DNA of 13,762 bases from Deltaproteobacteria bacterium UBA7527 (lineage in GTDB: Bacteria; Desulfobacterota; Syntrophorhabdia; Syntrophorhabdales; Syntrophorhabdaceae): positions 22,025 through 35,786 of the forward strand of contig DLMV01000042.1 of assembly GCA_002478225.1 (NCBI GenBank), read 5' to 3'. The notes beneath the pieces are model-generated. The model had not been told where the DNA came from, searched no databases, and saw only the letters and a program-made list of their open reading frames with translations. The stretch's first letter is position 1. Each line of letters opens with the position of its first letter. Made by a program: the position numbers and the translations under genes. Shown here piece after piece: positions 6,956-13,762 of this stretch.

Positions 6956-7402
6956 TTAAACGTACTTCCCGGCGATATAATTGCTCAAATGCTCAATGAG
7001 CATTTCCTGCTCGGATATGATCGATTTCACCACGTCACCGATCGTGATGATGCCCACAAACTTCTCGCGGTCAAAGACCGGTATATGGCGTATCTTTTTA
7101 GCTGTCATAAGGACCATACAATCGGATACGGTGGTCTCGGGTTTTACGGTAAACATCTGGTCAAAGGGCGTCATGATCTCTTCTACGCGTGTCTCTTTCG
7201 AGGCCTTCCCCAGGAGGATTATCTTTCTTGCGTAATCCCTTTCAGTTATGATACCGGCAACCTTGCCATTGTCGTCGATACCCATTATCGAGCCGATCTC
7301 CTTCTCCCCCATCATTTTCAGAGCATCGAAGACCATGGCTTTCGGAGAAAGAGACCAGATTTCGCTGCTTTTGGTTTTCAAAATATCTTTTACGGTCTTC
7401 AT
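6956..7402 (-). CDS. Stand-alone two-CBS-domain protein
   Basis: The 148-aa product is two CBS domains in tandem: residues about 5-62 (VKDILKTKSSEIWSLSP ... GIITERDYARKI) and about 70-130 (RVEEIMTPFDQMFTVKPETT ... GIITIGDVVKSI), plus a C-terminal helix. CBS pairs bind adenine nucleotides such as AMP, ATP or SAM and act as energy or redox-charge sensors. There is no attached enzyme or membrane domain, so it probably modulates a separate partner. The ATG is preceded by GGAG with an 8-base gap. It lies between the convergent ends of hydE (plus strand) and hydG (same strand, 120 bases upstream). A TATACT box upstream suggests its own promoter, though read-through from hydG is possible because no terminator is seen between them. 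The partner and ligand cannot be told. Confidence 0.9.
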   Translation of the reverse strand: MKTVKDILKTKSSEIWSLSPKAMVFDALKMMGEKEIGSIMGIDDNGKVAGIITERDYARKIILLGKASKETRVEEIMTPFDQMFTVKPETTVSDCMVLMTAKKIRHIPVFDREKFVGIITIGDVVKSIISEQEMLIEHLSNYIAGKYV

Positions 7403-7465
7403 GTACGGTTCTCCTCTACAAGTTTTTATTTAAAGATTGAAAACGTCGTGGGCATAATCCTTGTT

Positions 7466-7498
7466 AGTATAGTATATCAAAAAAACCTTGATGCGCAA
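7466..7498 (-). promoter_or_regulatory. Possible promoter of the CBS-domain gene
   Basis: On the minus strand a TATACT hexamer occurs twice, overlapping by one base (7476-7471 and 7471-7466). The weak -35 TTGCGC at 7498-7493 is 16 bases ahead of the first. The AT-rich 120-base gap holds no terminator-like hairpin. The -10 is good, the -35 poor. Confidence 0.35.
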
Positions 7499-7522
7499 CA
7501 GCTATTTCCTTCTTTTTGTTTG

Positions 7523-8938
7523 TTAAAAGTAAAGGTCGCGTTCCCCATACTCCAGTTTTTTCAGCCTTTCTCCTGTTGCCTTTCGTACCTTCTCGTTCGG
7601 GATGGACCTCAGATGTTCCTGTATGGTCTTTTCGCCGATCGTCTTTGTCCTTTCAGAGGCATAATCAAGGAGAAATTCCTTGAACGTAAGGATGGCGTTC
7701 GGTTGGCAGAGGTTCTGGATCTCTCCTGACTTTGCAAGCGGCATGAAACGGTCGCCTGTCCTTCCCTGACGATAGCAGGCGGTGCAGAAACTGGGTAGAT
7801 ATCCTGATTCACAGATGCTCTGCAGCACTTCATCGGTTGTGCGGTTGTCTTCAACCTTGAACTGGCCTTCTGTTTCGACCGGCCCTTTCTCAACATCTCT
7901 GTGGTACCCGCCGACGCCGGTGCAGGAACCGGCACTTAGTTGCGAGATGCCAAGGGAGATAACTTCATCACGGTATTCCGCCTTTTCACGGGTAGAGAGG
8001 ATCATGCCCGTGTAAGGGACGGCGAGACGGATAACGGCGATCACCTTTTTAAAATTTTCGTCGTTTACCAGATACGGGAAGTTCTCCAGCCCCACCCCCG
8101 CAGCGGGACGCATTCGTGGCACGGAGATCGTATGGCACCCGACACCGAAACGTTCTTCAAGGTGGAGCGAATGAAAAAGGAGGCCCAGTATCTCAAACTT
8201 ATAGTCATAAAGACCAAAGAGCACACCAAGACCAACATCATCGATACCCCCTTCCATGGCCCTGTCCATGGCGGTTATGTGCCAATCATAGTCTTTTTTT
8301 GGGCCCGCCGGATGCATCGCCTTGTATGTTTTCCGGTGATAGGTCTCCTGGAACAAGATGTATGTCCCGATCCCTGCCTCTTTCAGCTTGCGGTAATTCT
8401 CGACCGTGGTGGCAGCGATGTTTACATTGACCCGCCGGATGGTCCCCATCCCGTCCTTTACTTTATAGATGCACCGAATAGCACCCAGGACGTAGTCAAT
8501 GGGACAATTCTCTGGGTCTTCTCCTGCCTCAAGGGCCAGGCGCTTATGGCCCATGGACTCCAGGACAACAACCTCCTGTTCGATCTCGCCGGCATCAAGA
8601 CGCCTGCGGGATATCGTGTTGTCTTTGCGGTATCCGCAATAATAGCAGTTATTTATGCAGTAATTACTGATATAGAGCGGAGCGAAGAAGACAAGCCGTT
8701 TGCCGTATATCTTTTCTTTCACTGCACGGGCAGCTTGGAACATATGCTGCAGGATATCCTTGTCATCAACCTGTAGCAGAACGGCGGTCTCATAAGGGGT
8801 AAGGCCTTTCGCGCCTCCGGCCTTTTCGATGATCTTCCTGGCCTCTTCACCGGAGGCCTTTTTGGCCTGCAGGAGCGTCTCGTTGATCGTCTGTTCGTCA
8901 ATGAAAACGGTTTTCCGAGCTGTCTTGACCTCTTTCAT
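7523..8938 (-). CDS. hydG: [FeFe]-hydrogenase maturase HydG (tyrosine lyase, radical SAM)
   Basis: HydG cleaves tyrosine to p-cresol and dehydroglycine and makes CO and CN-, giving the Fe(CO)2CN-cysteine synthon for the H-cluster. The 471-aa product has normal length. It carries the radical SAM motif Cys94-x3-Cys98-x2-Cys101 in YISNYCINNCYYCGYR and the C-terminal auxiliary cluster motif Cx2Cx22C at Cys385, Cys388 and Cys411 (FCTACYR ... NLC). That second motif separates HydG from the thiamine enzyme ThiH. It is the last gene of the hydrogenase block, 67 bases after hydF, with a predicted promoter in that gap. Its ATG has only a modest Shine-Dalgarno (GGAAG, 4 bases away). The cluster motifs are complete, so it should be functional. 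Confidence 0.96.
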   Translation of the reverse strand: MKEVKTARKTVFIDEQTINETLLQAKKASGEEARKIIEKAGGAKGLTPYETAVLLQVDDKDILQHMFQAARAVKEKIYGKRLVFFAPLYISNYCINNCYYCGYRKDNTISRRRLDAGEIEQEVVVLESMGHKRLALEAGEDPENCPIDYVLGAIRCIYKVKDGMGTIRRVNVNIAATTVENYRKLKEAGIGTYILFQETYHRKTYKAMHPAGPKKDYDWHITAMDRAMEGGIDDVGLGVLFGLYDYKFEILGLLFHSLHLEERFGVGCHTISVPRMRPAAGVGLENFPYLVNDENFKKVIAVIRLAVPYTGMILSTREKAEYRDEVISLGISQLSAGSCTGVGGYHRDVEKGPVETEGQFKVEDNRTTDEVLQSICESGYLPSFCTACYRQGRTGDRFMPLAKSGEIQNLCQPNAILTFKEFLLDYASERTKTIGEKTIQEHLRSIPNEKVRKATGERLKKLEYGERDLYF

Positions 8939-8965
8939 ATCGCTTCCGGTATGTTTGTATTGAAT

Positions 8966-8994
8966 AATATACGGCAGACAGGCCGCATTGTAAA
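8966..8994 (-). promoter_or_regulatory. Predicted sigma-70 promoter in front of hydG
   Basis: On the minus strand TTTACA (8994-8989) and TATATT (8971-8966) are separated by exactly 17 bases, and each matches five of six consensus positions. The transcript would start near 8959, about 20 bases before the hydG ATG at 8938. It would let hydG be expressed apart from hydA and hydF. Confidence 0.6.
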
Positions 8995-9005
8995 GGACTA
9001 TTCCT

Positions 9006-10238
9006 TCATGTCCTCAAGGAACCCGCGGTCTCAGGGAACACCGCGAGGGCGCGCTTCAGTATGCCGAGGACATATGCGATCATTACGCCGTAATTAACAA
9101 TGGGGACGCCAGCCTTGCGGGCCGTCATGAGACGGTGAAGCATTTCCTTCCTGTTTATCATGCAGGCTCCGCAGTGGATGATCAGCTTGTAATCTTTTAC
9201 ATCAGGGGGAAGTTCGTGGCCGCTTACCCATTTGAGGTCAAGCGGACCGCCAACGACCTGTCTGAGCCACCGCGGTATCTTGACCGTCCCTATGTCATCC
9301 TCCACACGGTGGTGGGTACACGCCTCTGCAATGAGGACCTTGTCGCCGGGCACAAGGTTTTTTACTGCCTTTGTGCCTTCAACGAGGGTGACCAGGTTTC
9401 CTTTATATCGTGCAAAAAGTATGGAGAATGAGGTCATCGGCACATCGTTTGGCGTCTCGGCGGCAACCTTCAGAAAGGCCTGGGAGTCGGTAACGACAAG
9501 GCGGGGTTTGTTCTTCAGACCACCGAGTGCAGCCCTGAGCTCCCCTTCCTTTACTACAAGGGCTATGGCGTCATTGTCGAGTATGTCCCGTATGGTCTGG
9601 ACCTGCGGAAGAATGAGCCTGCCCTTCGGAGCGGCAAGGTCGATAGGTGTAACGAGGACGACCGTATCTCCCGGTGCGATGAGGTCGCCCAATATGGTCG
9701 GAGCCACCCAGTCTTTGGGTGCATGGTTGATCATCACCATCTTGAGCTCTTCGATGCCCTGGCGTGTAAGGGCGCTTACGGGGACAACAGGTACGTTCAA
9801 TCGGGAAGAAAGTGCTTCTATTGAGGTCTCTGGATGGAGATCGATCTTGTTCAGGGCTGCGATGACCGGCACATTGTTCTCTTTCGCCCTTTTGATCACA
9901 TCCTCTTCATGCGCGCCTGTACCTGCGGCAGGGTCGATCACGAGAAGGAGGAGGTCTGCTTTTGCCAGAACAGCATAGGCCTTCTCGATTCTGAGAGACC
10001 CCAACTGGCCTACATCGTCTATGCCGGCAGTGTCTATGAGCACGACCGGACCTATGGGCAGGATCTCCATTGATTTATAGACCGGGTCGGTTGTGGTTCC
10101 CGGGATATCGGAGACAATGGCGATCTTTTGGTTCGTGAGGGCGTTGATCAGGCTTGATTTACCGGAATTCCGCCTTCCGAAAAGGGCGATATGCAGCCTG
10201 CTGCCGCGCGGGGTCTGATTAAGGGTTGTATGTGGCAT
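9006..10238 (-). CDS. hydF: [FeFe]-hydrogenase maturation GTPase/scaffold HydF
   Basis: HydF is a GTPase that carries the diiron precursor on a [4Fe-4S] cluster and hands it to apo-HydA. The 410-aa product shows the GTPase motifs: P-loop GRRNSGKS (21-28), GTTTDPV (47-53), DTAG (69-72) and NKID (130-133). The C-terminal cluster signature CxH...HCxxC is present with Cys307, His309, Cys356 and Cys359. The reading frame is open to an ATG at 10313, overlapping hydA. The start at 10238 is preferred because the product then begins MPHTTLNQTPRGSRLHIALF, the usual HydF beginning, seven bases after the hydA stop. No Shine-Dalgarno is visible there, so translation probably depends on ribosomes finishing hydA. 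All motifs are intact. Confidence 0.95.
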   Translation of the reverse strand: MPHTTLNQTPRGSRLHIALFGRRNSGKSSLINALTNQKIAIVSDIPGTTTDPVYKSMEILPIGPVVLIDTAGIDDVGQLGSLRIEKAYAVLAKADLLLLVIDPAAGTGAHEEDVIKRAKENNVPVIAALNKIDLHPETSIEALSSRLNVPVVPVSALTRQGIEELKMVMINHAPKDWVAPTILGDLIAPGDTVVLVTPIDLAAPKGRLILPQVQTIRDILDNDAIALVVKEGELRAALGGLKNKPRLVVTDSQAFLKVAAETPNDVPMTSFSILFARYKGNLVTLVEGTKAVKNLVPGDKVLIAEACTHHRVEDDIGTVKIPRWLRQVVGGPLDLKWVSGHELPPDVKDYKLIIHCGACMINRKEMLHRLMTARKAGVPIVNYGVMIAYVLGILKRALAVFPETAGSLRT

Positions 10239-10245
10239 GCCCGGG

Positions 10246-11967
10246 TTAAAACTTGCTTCGAGGAGTATAGTGTGTGTGTAAAAGGTGGTGCGATTTCTCT
10301 CCCAACGGTTCACCGAGAAATTCGGCGTATATCTGCTTGATAGATGGGTTTTCGTGCGATTTCCTGTAGGTCAGGCGTTCATCTTCCGTGTAGAGCGCCT
10401 TTGCCCGGAGCGCCCGTATCTTGTTGTTGACAGGTATCGGTTGGCCGCCGCCGCCCACACAGCCGCCGGGACAGGCCATGATCTCAATAAAATGGTAGGG
10501 CGTTTTTCCCTCCCTAACCATCTCCACGAGCTTCCTGGCATTGTTGAGCCCATGCGCAACAGCGACCCTCACATCTCCAATGCCATCAACAGGGATAACC
10601 GATTCCTTGATGCCTTCGAGGCCCCGCACTGTGGCAAATTCAACGTTATCAAGCGTTTTACCCGTTGCCAATTCATATGCCGTGCGCAACGCTGCCTCCA
10701 TGACGCCGCCCGTTGCGCCAAAGATCGTTGCGGCACCGGTATACTCGCCCATCGGGTCGTCATAGGATCCGTCAGGAAGATTATCAAAATCGATCCCGGC
10801 CTGTTTTATCATCTTGGCAAGCTCCCTGGTGGTGAGCACATAATCAACGTCCTTGTATCCGCTGTCAGTCATCTCGGGGCGGTTGCATTCAAATTTCTTT
10901 GCTGTACAGGGCATCACCGAGACGACCACGATATCTTGCGGGTCAACGCCCGCTTTCTTGGCAAAGTATGTTTTTGTAAGGGCGCCGAGCATCTGGTGCG
11001 GTGATTTGCAGGTAGAGAGGTGCGGAAGCATGTCAGGATAGAAGTGTTCAATAAACTTAATCCATCCGGGGCTGCAGCTTGTAATGAGAGGGAGCGTGCC
11101 GCCTTCCCTGATCCTTTTCAGGAGCTCGCTGCCCTCCTCCAGTATCGTCAGATCTGCTGCAAAATTAGTATCGAAGACACGATCAAAACCAAGCTTCCTG
11201 GCAGCCGCGAGCATCTTGCCTGTCACAAGCGTACCCGGAGGATAGCCGAACTCTTCGCCAAGCGCCGCCCTAACAGCGGGGGCGTCCTGGATGACAACGA
11301 ACTTTGCGGGATCATTAAGGGCATCCCATACTTCCTGTATATATTCTTTTTCTGTAATAGCGCCCACGGGACATACAAGGGAGCACTGCCCGCAATTGGT
11401 ACAGGCCACATCGTTGATGTTCCGGTCAAAGGCAGGCTCAACCTTCGTGTCGAAACCCCTTCCCTGGGCGTAGAGGGCAGTTACGCCCTGTATCTCCTTG
11501 CATACTGTAATGCAGCGGCGGCAGAGGATACATTTGTGCTGATCTCTTCTTATAGACGGTGAAGACTCATCGATACGCCCCACGCTCTTTTCGCCGGTGA
11601 AACGCACCTCCCTGATGCCGAGCTCAGAGGCAAGCTTCTGGAGCTCGCAGTGGAGGTTCCTGGGGCAGGTAAGGCATTCGAAGGGGTGATTGGAGAGGAG
11701 CATCTCTACAGAGAATCTCCTTGCCTTTCTTACCCTTTCGGTATTCGTCAATACTTTTATGCCGTCTGACGCAGGCAATACGCAAGCCGCCTGGAGAACG
11801 CGGTTCCCTTCTATCTCGACGAGGCAGACCCTGCATGCGCCTATAGCCTGTACCTCCGGAAGGTAACAGAGGGTAGGGATATGGATGTTTATTTTTAAAG
11901 CTGCATCGAGGATGGTCGCACCCTCTTCAACCTCTACACTCCTACCGTCTATCGTCAGAGTTATCAT
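10246..11967 (-). CDS. hydA: HndD-like group A [FeFe]-hydrogenase catalytic subunit
   Basis: This is the catalytic subunit of a soluble [FeFe]-hydrogenase (2H+ + 2e- to and from H2), 573 aa. Domains in order are: [2Fe-2S] domain (Cys34, 45, 48, 62); His94-Cys98-Cys101-Cys107 [4Fe-4S] site; two [4Fe-4S] ferredoxin motifs (Cys146-156 and Cys189-199); H-domain; and a small-subunit-like C-terminus (SHENP ... HTHY). L2 is MPCTAKKFE (Cys354, Glu360) and L3 is EIMACPGGCVGGGGQP (Cys499, Cys503). L1 reads TSCSPGW, with Ser299 where the family normally has the second Cys of TSCCP. The whole resembles HndD of the NADP-reducing Desulfovibrio enzyme and lacks the extra C-terminal thioredoxin-like domain of Thermotoga HydA. 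The start at 11967 has an AAGGAGGG site and overlaps the upstream stop by four bases. The longer open frame to 12042 is rejected. Confidence 0.95.
   Translation of the reverse strand: MITLTIDGRSVEVEEGATILDAALKINIHIPTLCYLPEVQAIGACRVCLVEIEGNRVLQAACVLPASDGIKVLTNTERVRKARRFSVEMLLSNHPFECLTCPRNLHCELQKLASELGIREVRFTGEKSVGRIDESSPSIRRDQHKCILCRRCITVCKEIQGVTALYAQGRGFDTKVEPAFDRNINDVACTNCGQCSLVCPVGAITEKEYIQEVWDALNDPAKFVVIQDAPAVRAALGEEFGYPPGTLVTGKMLAAARKLGFDRVFDTNFAADLTILEEGSELLKRIREGGTLPLITSCSPGWIKFIEHFYPDMLPHLSTCKSPHQMLGALTKTYFAKKAGVDPQDIVVVSVMPCTAKKFECNRPEMTDSGYKDVDYVLTTRELAKMIKQAGIDFDNLPDGSYDDPMGEYTGAATIFGATGGVMEAALRTAYELATGKTLDNVEFATVRGLEGIKESVIPVDGIGDVRVAVAHGLNNARKLVEMVREGKTPYHFIEIMACPGGCVGGGGQPIPVNNKIRALRAKALYTEDERLTYRKSHENPSIKQIYAEFLGEPLGEKSHHLLHTHYTPRSKF
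11964..11967 (-). promoter_or_regulatory. ATGA stop/start overlap coupling the fusion gene to hydA
   Basis: The hydA ATG (11967-11965) and the TGA of the upstream gene (11966-11964) overlap as ATGA, the classical sign of translational coupling. It supports equal production of the two subunits. Confidence 0.85.
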
Positions 11968-13762
11968 GATTGGTTCCCTCCTTGCCACTCTTCTTCCGCT
12001 CCTATTCCTTCTTCCTCTTCCCTTAAGTGGCAATGGAGGCATCGCCTTGCCTCCTCGACCGCCATCTTCTGCTGGTAGCCAAGTACAACCTCGTTGAAGT
12101 TCCTATACCTCCTGGAAATTGCAAGATGGGGCATCTCCATCCTGGCCCTTTCTTGCTGATATATTGATTCGTTATATGTGACGGGCATCTTGATGAGTTC
12201 CTTATAGAAGGCATTCATCGGCAGGCCGTCGCCGCCTAAGTACCTATCGATCGCTAACGCCGCATTTTTCCCATCTGCGACCGCTTCTACCACCGTTGCA
12301 GGACCTCTGACGTTGTCCCCGGCGGCGAATATCCCTTCCCGCGTAGTGGCGAGGGTCTTCGGATCCACTTCAATGGTGCCGCCTTTTCCTGTCTTGATGC
12401 CATCGCCGTTGATATAGGAAAGGTCGGGCAGCTGGCCTATTGCTGCGATGATCATGTCTGTATTTACGACAAACTCAGAGCCCGTGATCGGCTGAGGGGT
12501 CCGGCGGCCTCCTTTGTCGAATTTCCCGAGGGACATCCGGACGCACTCGATCCCCGTGACCTTGCCTCTCTTGACGATAACCTGCTTTGGTGCGACGAGG
12601 ATATGGATAGTGACCCCTTCTTTTTCAGCCTCTTCGATCTCTTCGGCATAGGCCGGCATGTCTTCCTTTTCTCTCCGGTAGAGGATGAAGACCTCATCCG
12701 CACCAAGGCGCAATGCGGACCGGGCAGCGTCGATCGCCACGTTACCGCCCCCGATGACAGCGATCTTGCCTGCTGTCTTGATGGTCTCCTTGAGGTTAAG
12801 GCTGCGCAGGAAGGTGACGCCGTCGACGACCCCCTTGGCGTCCTCTCCAGGTATTCCGAGCTTCTGGCCTTTGTGGGCGCCTGTGGCCATCAGAATCGCC
12901 TCATAGCCATCTTTCATGAGTGTATCAATAGTGATATCCTTGCCGATGGCGGTGTTGTATCGTATCTCCACGCCAAGGTCGGTGATCATCTTGATCTCAG
13001 CGTTAAGAACGCCTTTCGGCAGCCTGTAGTCCGGTATACCTACGGCGAGCATGCCGCCAGCCACGGGCAGCGCTTCAAAGACCGTTACCTGATAACCTTT
13101 GCAGGTAAGGAAATATGCCCCGCTAAGCCCCGCAGGACCCGCTCCGATAACGGCCACTTTTTTATTCTTTGGCTTCTCTACAGGAGGACGGTAAGAAGGG
13201 AAGGAGTTCATGTCCATATCCGCGACAAACCGCTTCAGCGAACATATTGCGACAGGCTGATCAAGCTGTCCACGGCGGCACTTGCTCTCACAGGGGTGCA
13301 CGCAGACGCGGCCCAGCACGGCTGGGAAGGGATTTGTTTCTTTAATTAATGCGATGGCCTCCTTAAACTTGCCTTCGCTGATAAGTGTTACATAACCCCA
13401 TGCGCTCTGGTCCGTTGGGCAGGCATTCTGGCAGGGCGCGTCAAAAAGTGCGCTGCACACGCCGGCGCGGCAATGTTTGTCGTTTATGTGTTCTAAATAC
13501 TCATGCTTAAAGTACCGAAGCGTTGAAAGCACTGGGTTGGGCGCCGTCTGTCCGAGTCCGCATAATGCCGAATCCTTGATCCTTGATGCGAGCTCAACGA
13601 GGTTATCTATGTCTTCCGGCACACCTTTGCCCTGAGTGATGCGGTTCAGTATCTCGAGCATCCTCTTTGTCCCGATACGGCAGGGAGGACACTTGCCGCA
13701 GGACTCATGCTGGGTGAAATCAAGGAAGAACCTGGCAAAATCCACCATGCAGGTATCTTCGT
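11964..13762 (-). CDS. NuoF/HydB-GltD fusion flavoprotein, 5' end off window
   Basis: At least 598 residues are visible; the frame is still open at the right edge (EDTC before the first visible ATG at 13748), so the N-terminus is missing. Numbering from that Met, residues 1-90 are the C-terminal iron-sulfur part of a NuoF/HydB subunit (ESCGKCPPCRIGTKRM; Cys17, 20, 23 and Cys63). After KHCRAGVC (93-98), where HydB proteins normally go on into a ferredoxin domain, the chain enters a GltD/NfnL-type module. This has an iron-sulfur domain (APCQNACP, GRVCVHPCESKC), an FAD site (VIGAGPAG, 200-207), a nucleotide site (VIGGGNVAIDAA, YRREKEDMPA) and GIFAAGDN (472-479). The GltD C-terminal EEARRCLHC and an acidic tail end it. 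It most likely works with HydA as a cytosolic electron-bifurcating or transhydrogenating flavin subunit. NADPH use at the second site is inference. Confidence 0.9.
   Translation of the reverse strand, partial: EDTCMVDFARFFLDFTQHESCGKCPPCRIGTKRMLEILNRITQGKGVPEDIDNLVELASRIKDSALCGLGQTAPNPVLSTLRYFKHEYLEHINDKHCRAGVCSALFDAPCQNACPTDQSAWGYVTLISEGKFKEAIALIKETNPFPAVLGRVCVHPCESKCRRGQLDQPVAICSLKRFVADMDMNSFPSYRPPVEKPKNKKVAVIGAGPAGLSGAYFLTCKGYQVTVFEALPVAGGMLAVGIPDYRLPKGVLNAEIKMITDLGVEIRYNTAIGKDITIDTLMKDGYEAILMATGAHKGQKLGIPGEDAKGVVDGVTFLRSLNLKETIKTAGKIAVIGGGNVAIDAARSALRLGADEVFILYRREKEDMPAYAEEIEEAEKEGVTIHILVAPKQVIVKRGKVTGIECVRMSLGKFDKGGRRTPQPITGSEFVVNTDMIIAAIGQLPDLSYINGDGIKTGKGGTIEVDPKTLATTREGIFAAGDNVRGPATVVEAVADGKNAALAIDRYLGGDGLPMNAFYKELIKMPVTYNESIYQQERARMEMPHLAISRRYRNFNEVVLGYQQKMAVEEARRCLHCHLREEEEGIGAEEEWQGGNQS
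11976..11983 (-). promoter_or_regulatory. Shine-Dalgarno that fixes the hydA start
   Basis: AAGGAGGG, read on the minus strand, lies eight bases before the ATG at 11967 and inside the last codons of the upstream fusion gene. It decides the start against the longer upstream open frame, whose extra 25 residues (PPLPLKGRGRRNRSGRR) look like translated out-of-frame sequence. Confidence 0.85.

Noticed and set aside
9232..9978. 248-aa plus-strand open frame opposite hydF
   Set aside because: It is rich in Ser, Arg and Thr and without motifs, a mirror of the hydF coding strand.
10239..10313. Upstream extension of the hydF frame into hydA
   Set aside because: HydF proteins begin near the residues encoded from 10238. 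The extension only repeats the hydA 3' end in another frame.
11968..12042. Upstream extension of the hydA frame by 25 codons
   Set aside because: The residues (PPLPLKGRGRRNRSGRR) do not fit the [2Fe-2S] domain, and a strong Shine-Dalgarno and the ATGA overlap place the start at 11967.
12603..13349. 248-aa plus-strand open frame opposite the fusion flavoprotein
   Set aside because: It is antisense to clear NuoF/GltD coding sequence and its residues show no domain. Long antisense frames are expected in sequence with this codon use.

Overview
The window reads as a chromosomal segment from a strictly anaerobic, probably uncultured bacterium of the Desulfobacterota/syntroph or Nitrospirota type. 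The grounds are a complete [FeFe]-hydrogenase maturation set, an HndD-like hydrogenase, a flavoprotein of the electron-bifurcating type, and the kind of non-coding inverted repeats I associate with such genomes. The taxonomic call is inference and weak. No tRNA, rRNA, CRISPR array, phage or transposase gene was seen.

Layout. Positions 1-1075 (+): a palindrome, a small exported protein and an unrecognised basic/alpha-helical protein. Positions 1076-1339: no gene, but two adjacent MITE/REP-like inverted repeats. Positions 1340-4163 (-): enolase, a LarA-type nickel-dependent racemase homologue and a Cys-rich DUF6485 protein, transcribed in that order. Positions 4164-4391: a divergent control region with a predicted enolase promoter, a CRP/FNR-type palindrome and a -10 box. 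Positions 4392-6861 (+): a PA2779-family membrane protein, a strong terminator hairpin, a C39-like lipoprotein peptidase, an overlapping TPR lipoprotein (together a split PA2778) and hydE. Positions 6956-7402 (-): a two-CBS-domain protein. Positions 7523-13762 (-): hydG, hydF, hydA and the 3' part of a NuoF-GltD fusion that runs off the right edge. In transcription order this block is fusion, hydA, hydF, hydG.

How it works together. HydE, HydG and HydF build and deliver the 2Fe subcluster of the H-cluster in HydA. HydA is translationally coupled (ATGA overlap) to the fusion flavoprotein. That protein carries the C-terminal iron-sulfur end of a NuoF/HydB NADH-binding subunit and, in the same chain, a GltD/NfnL-like FAD and NAD(P)H module. 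The set suggests a soluble hydrogenase that could join H2, ferredoxin, NADH and a second pyridine nucleotide in one complex.

The points most worth a second look are: (1) the NuoF-GltD fusion next to HydA; (2) a serine in HydA where the L1 motif normally supplies an H-cluster cysteine ligand; (3) the split PA2778 system placed behind a terminator and leading into hydE; (4) the CRP/FNR-like site between enolase and the PA2779 gene.
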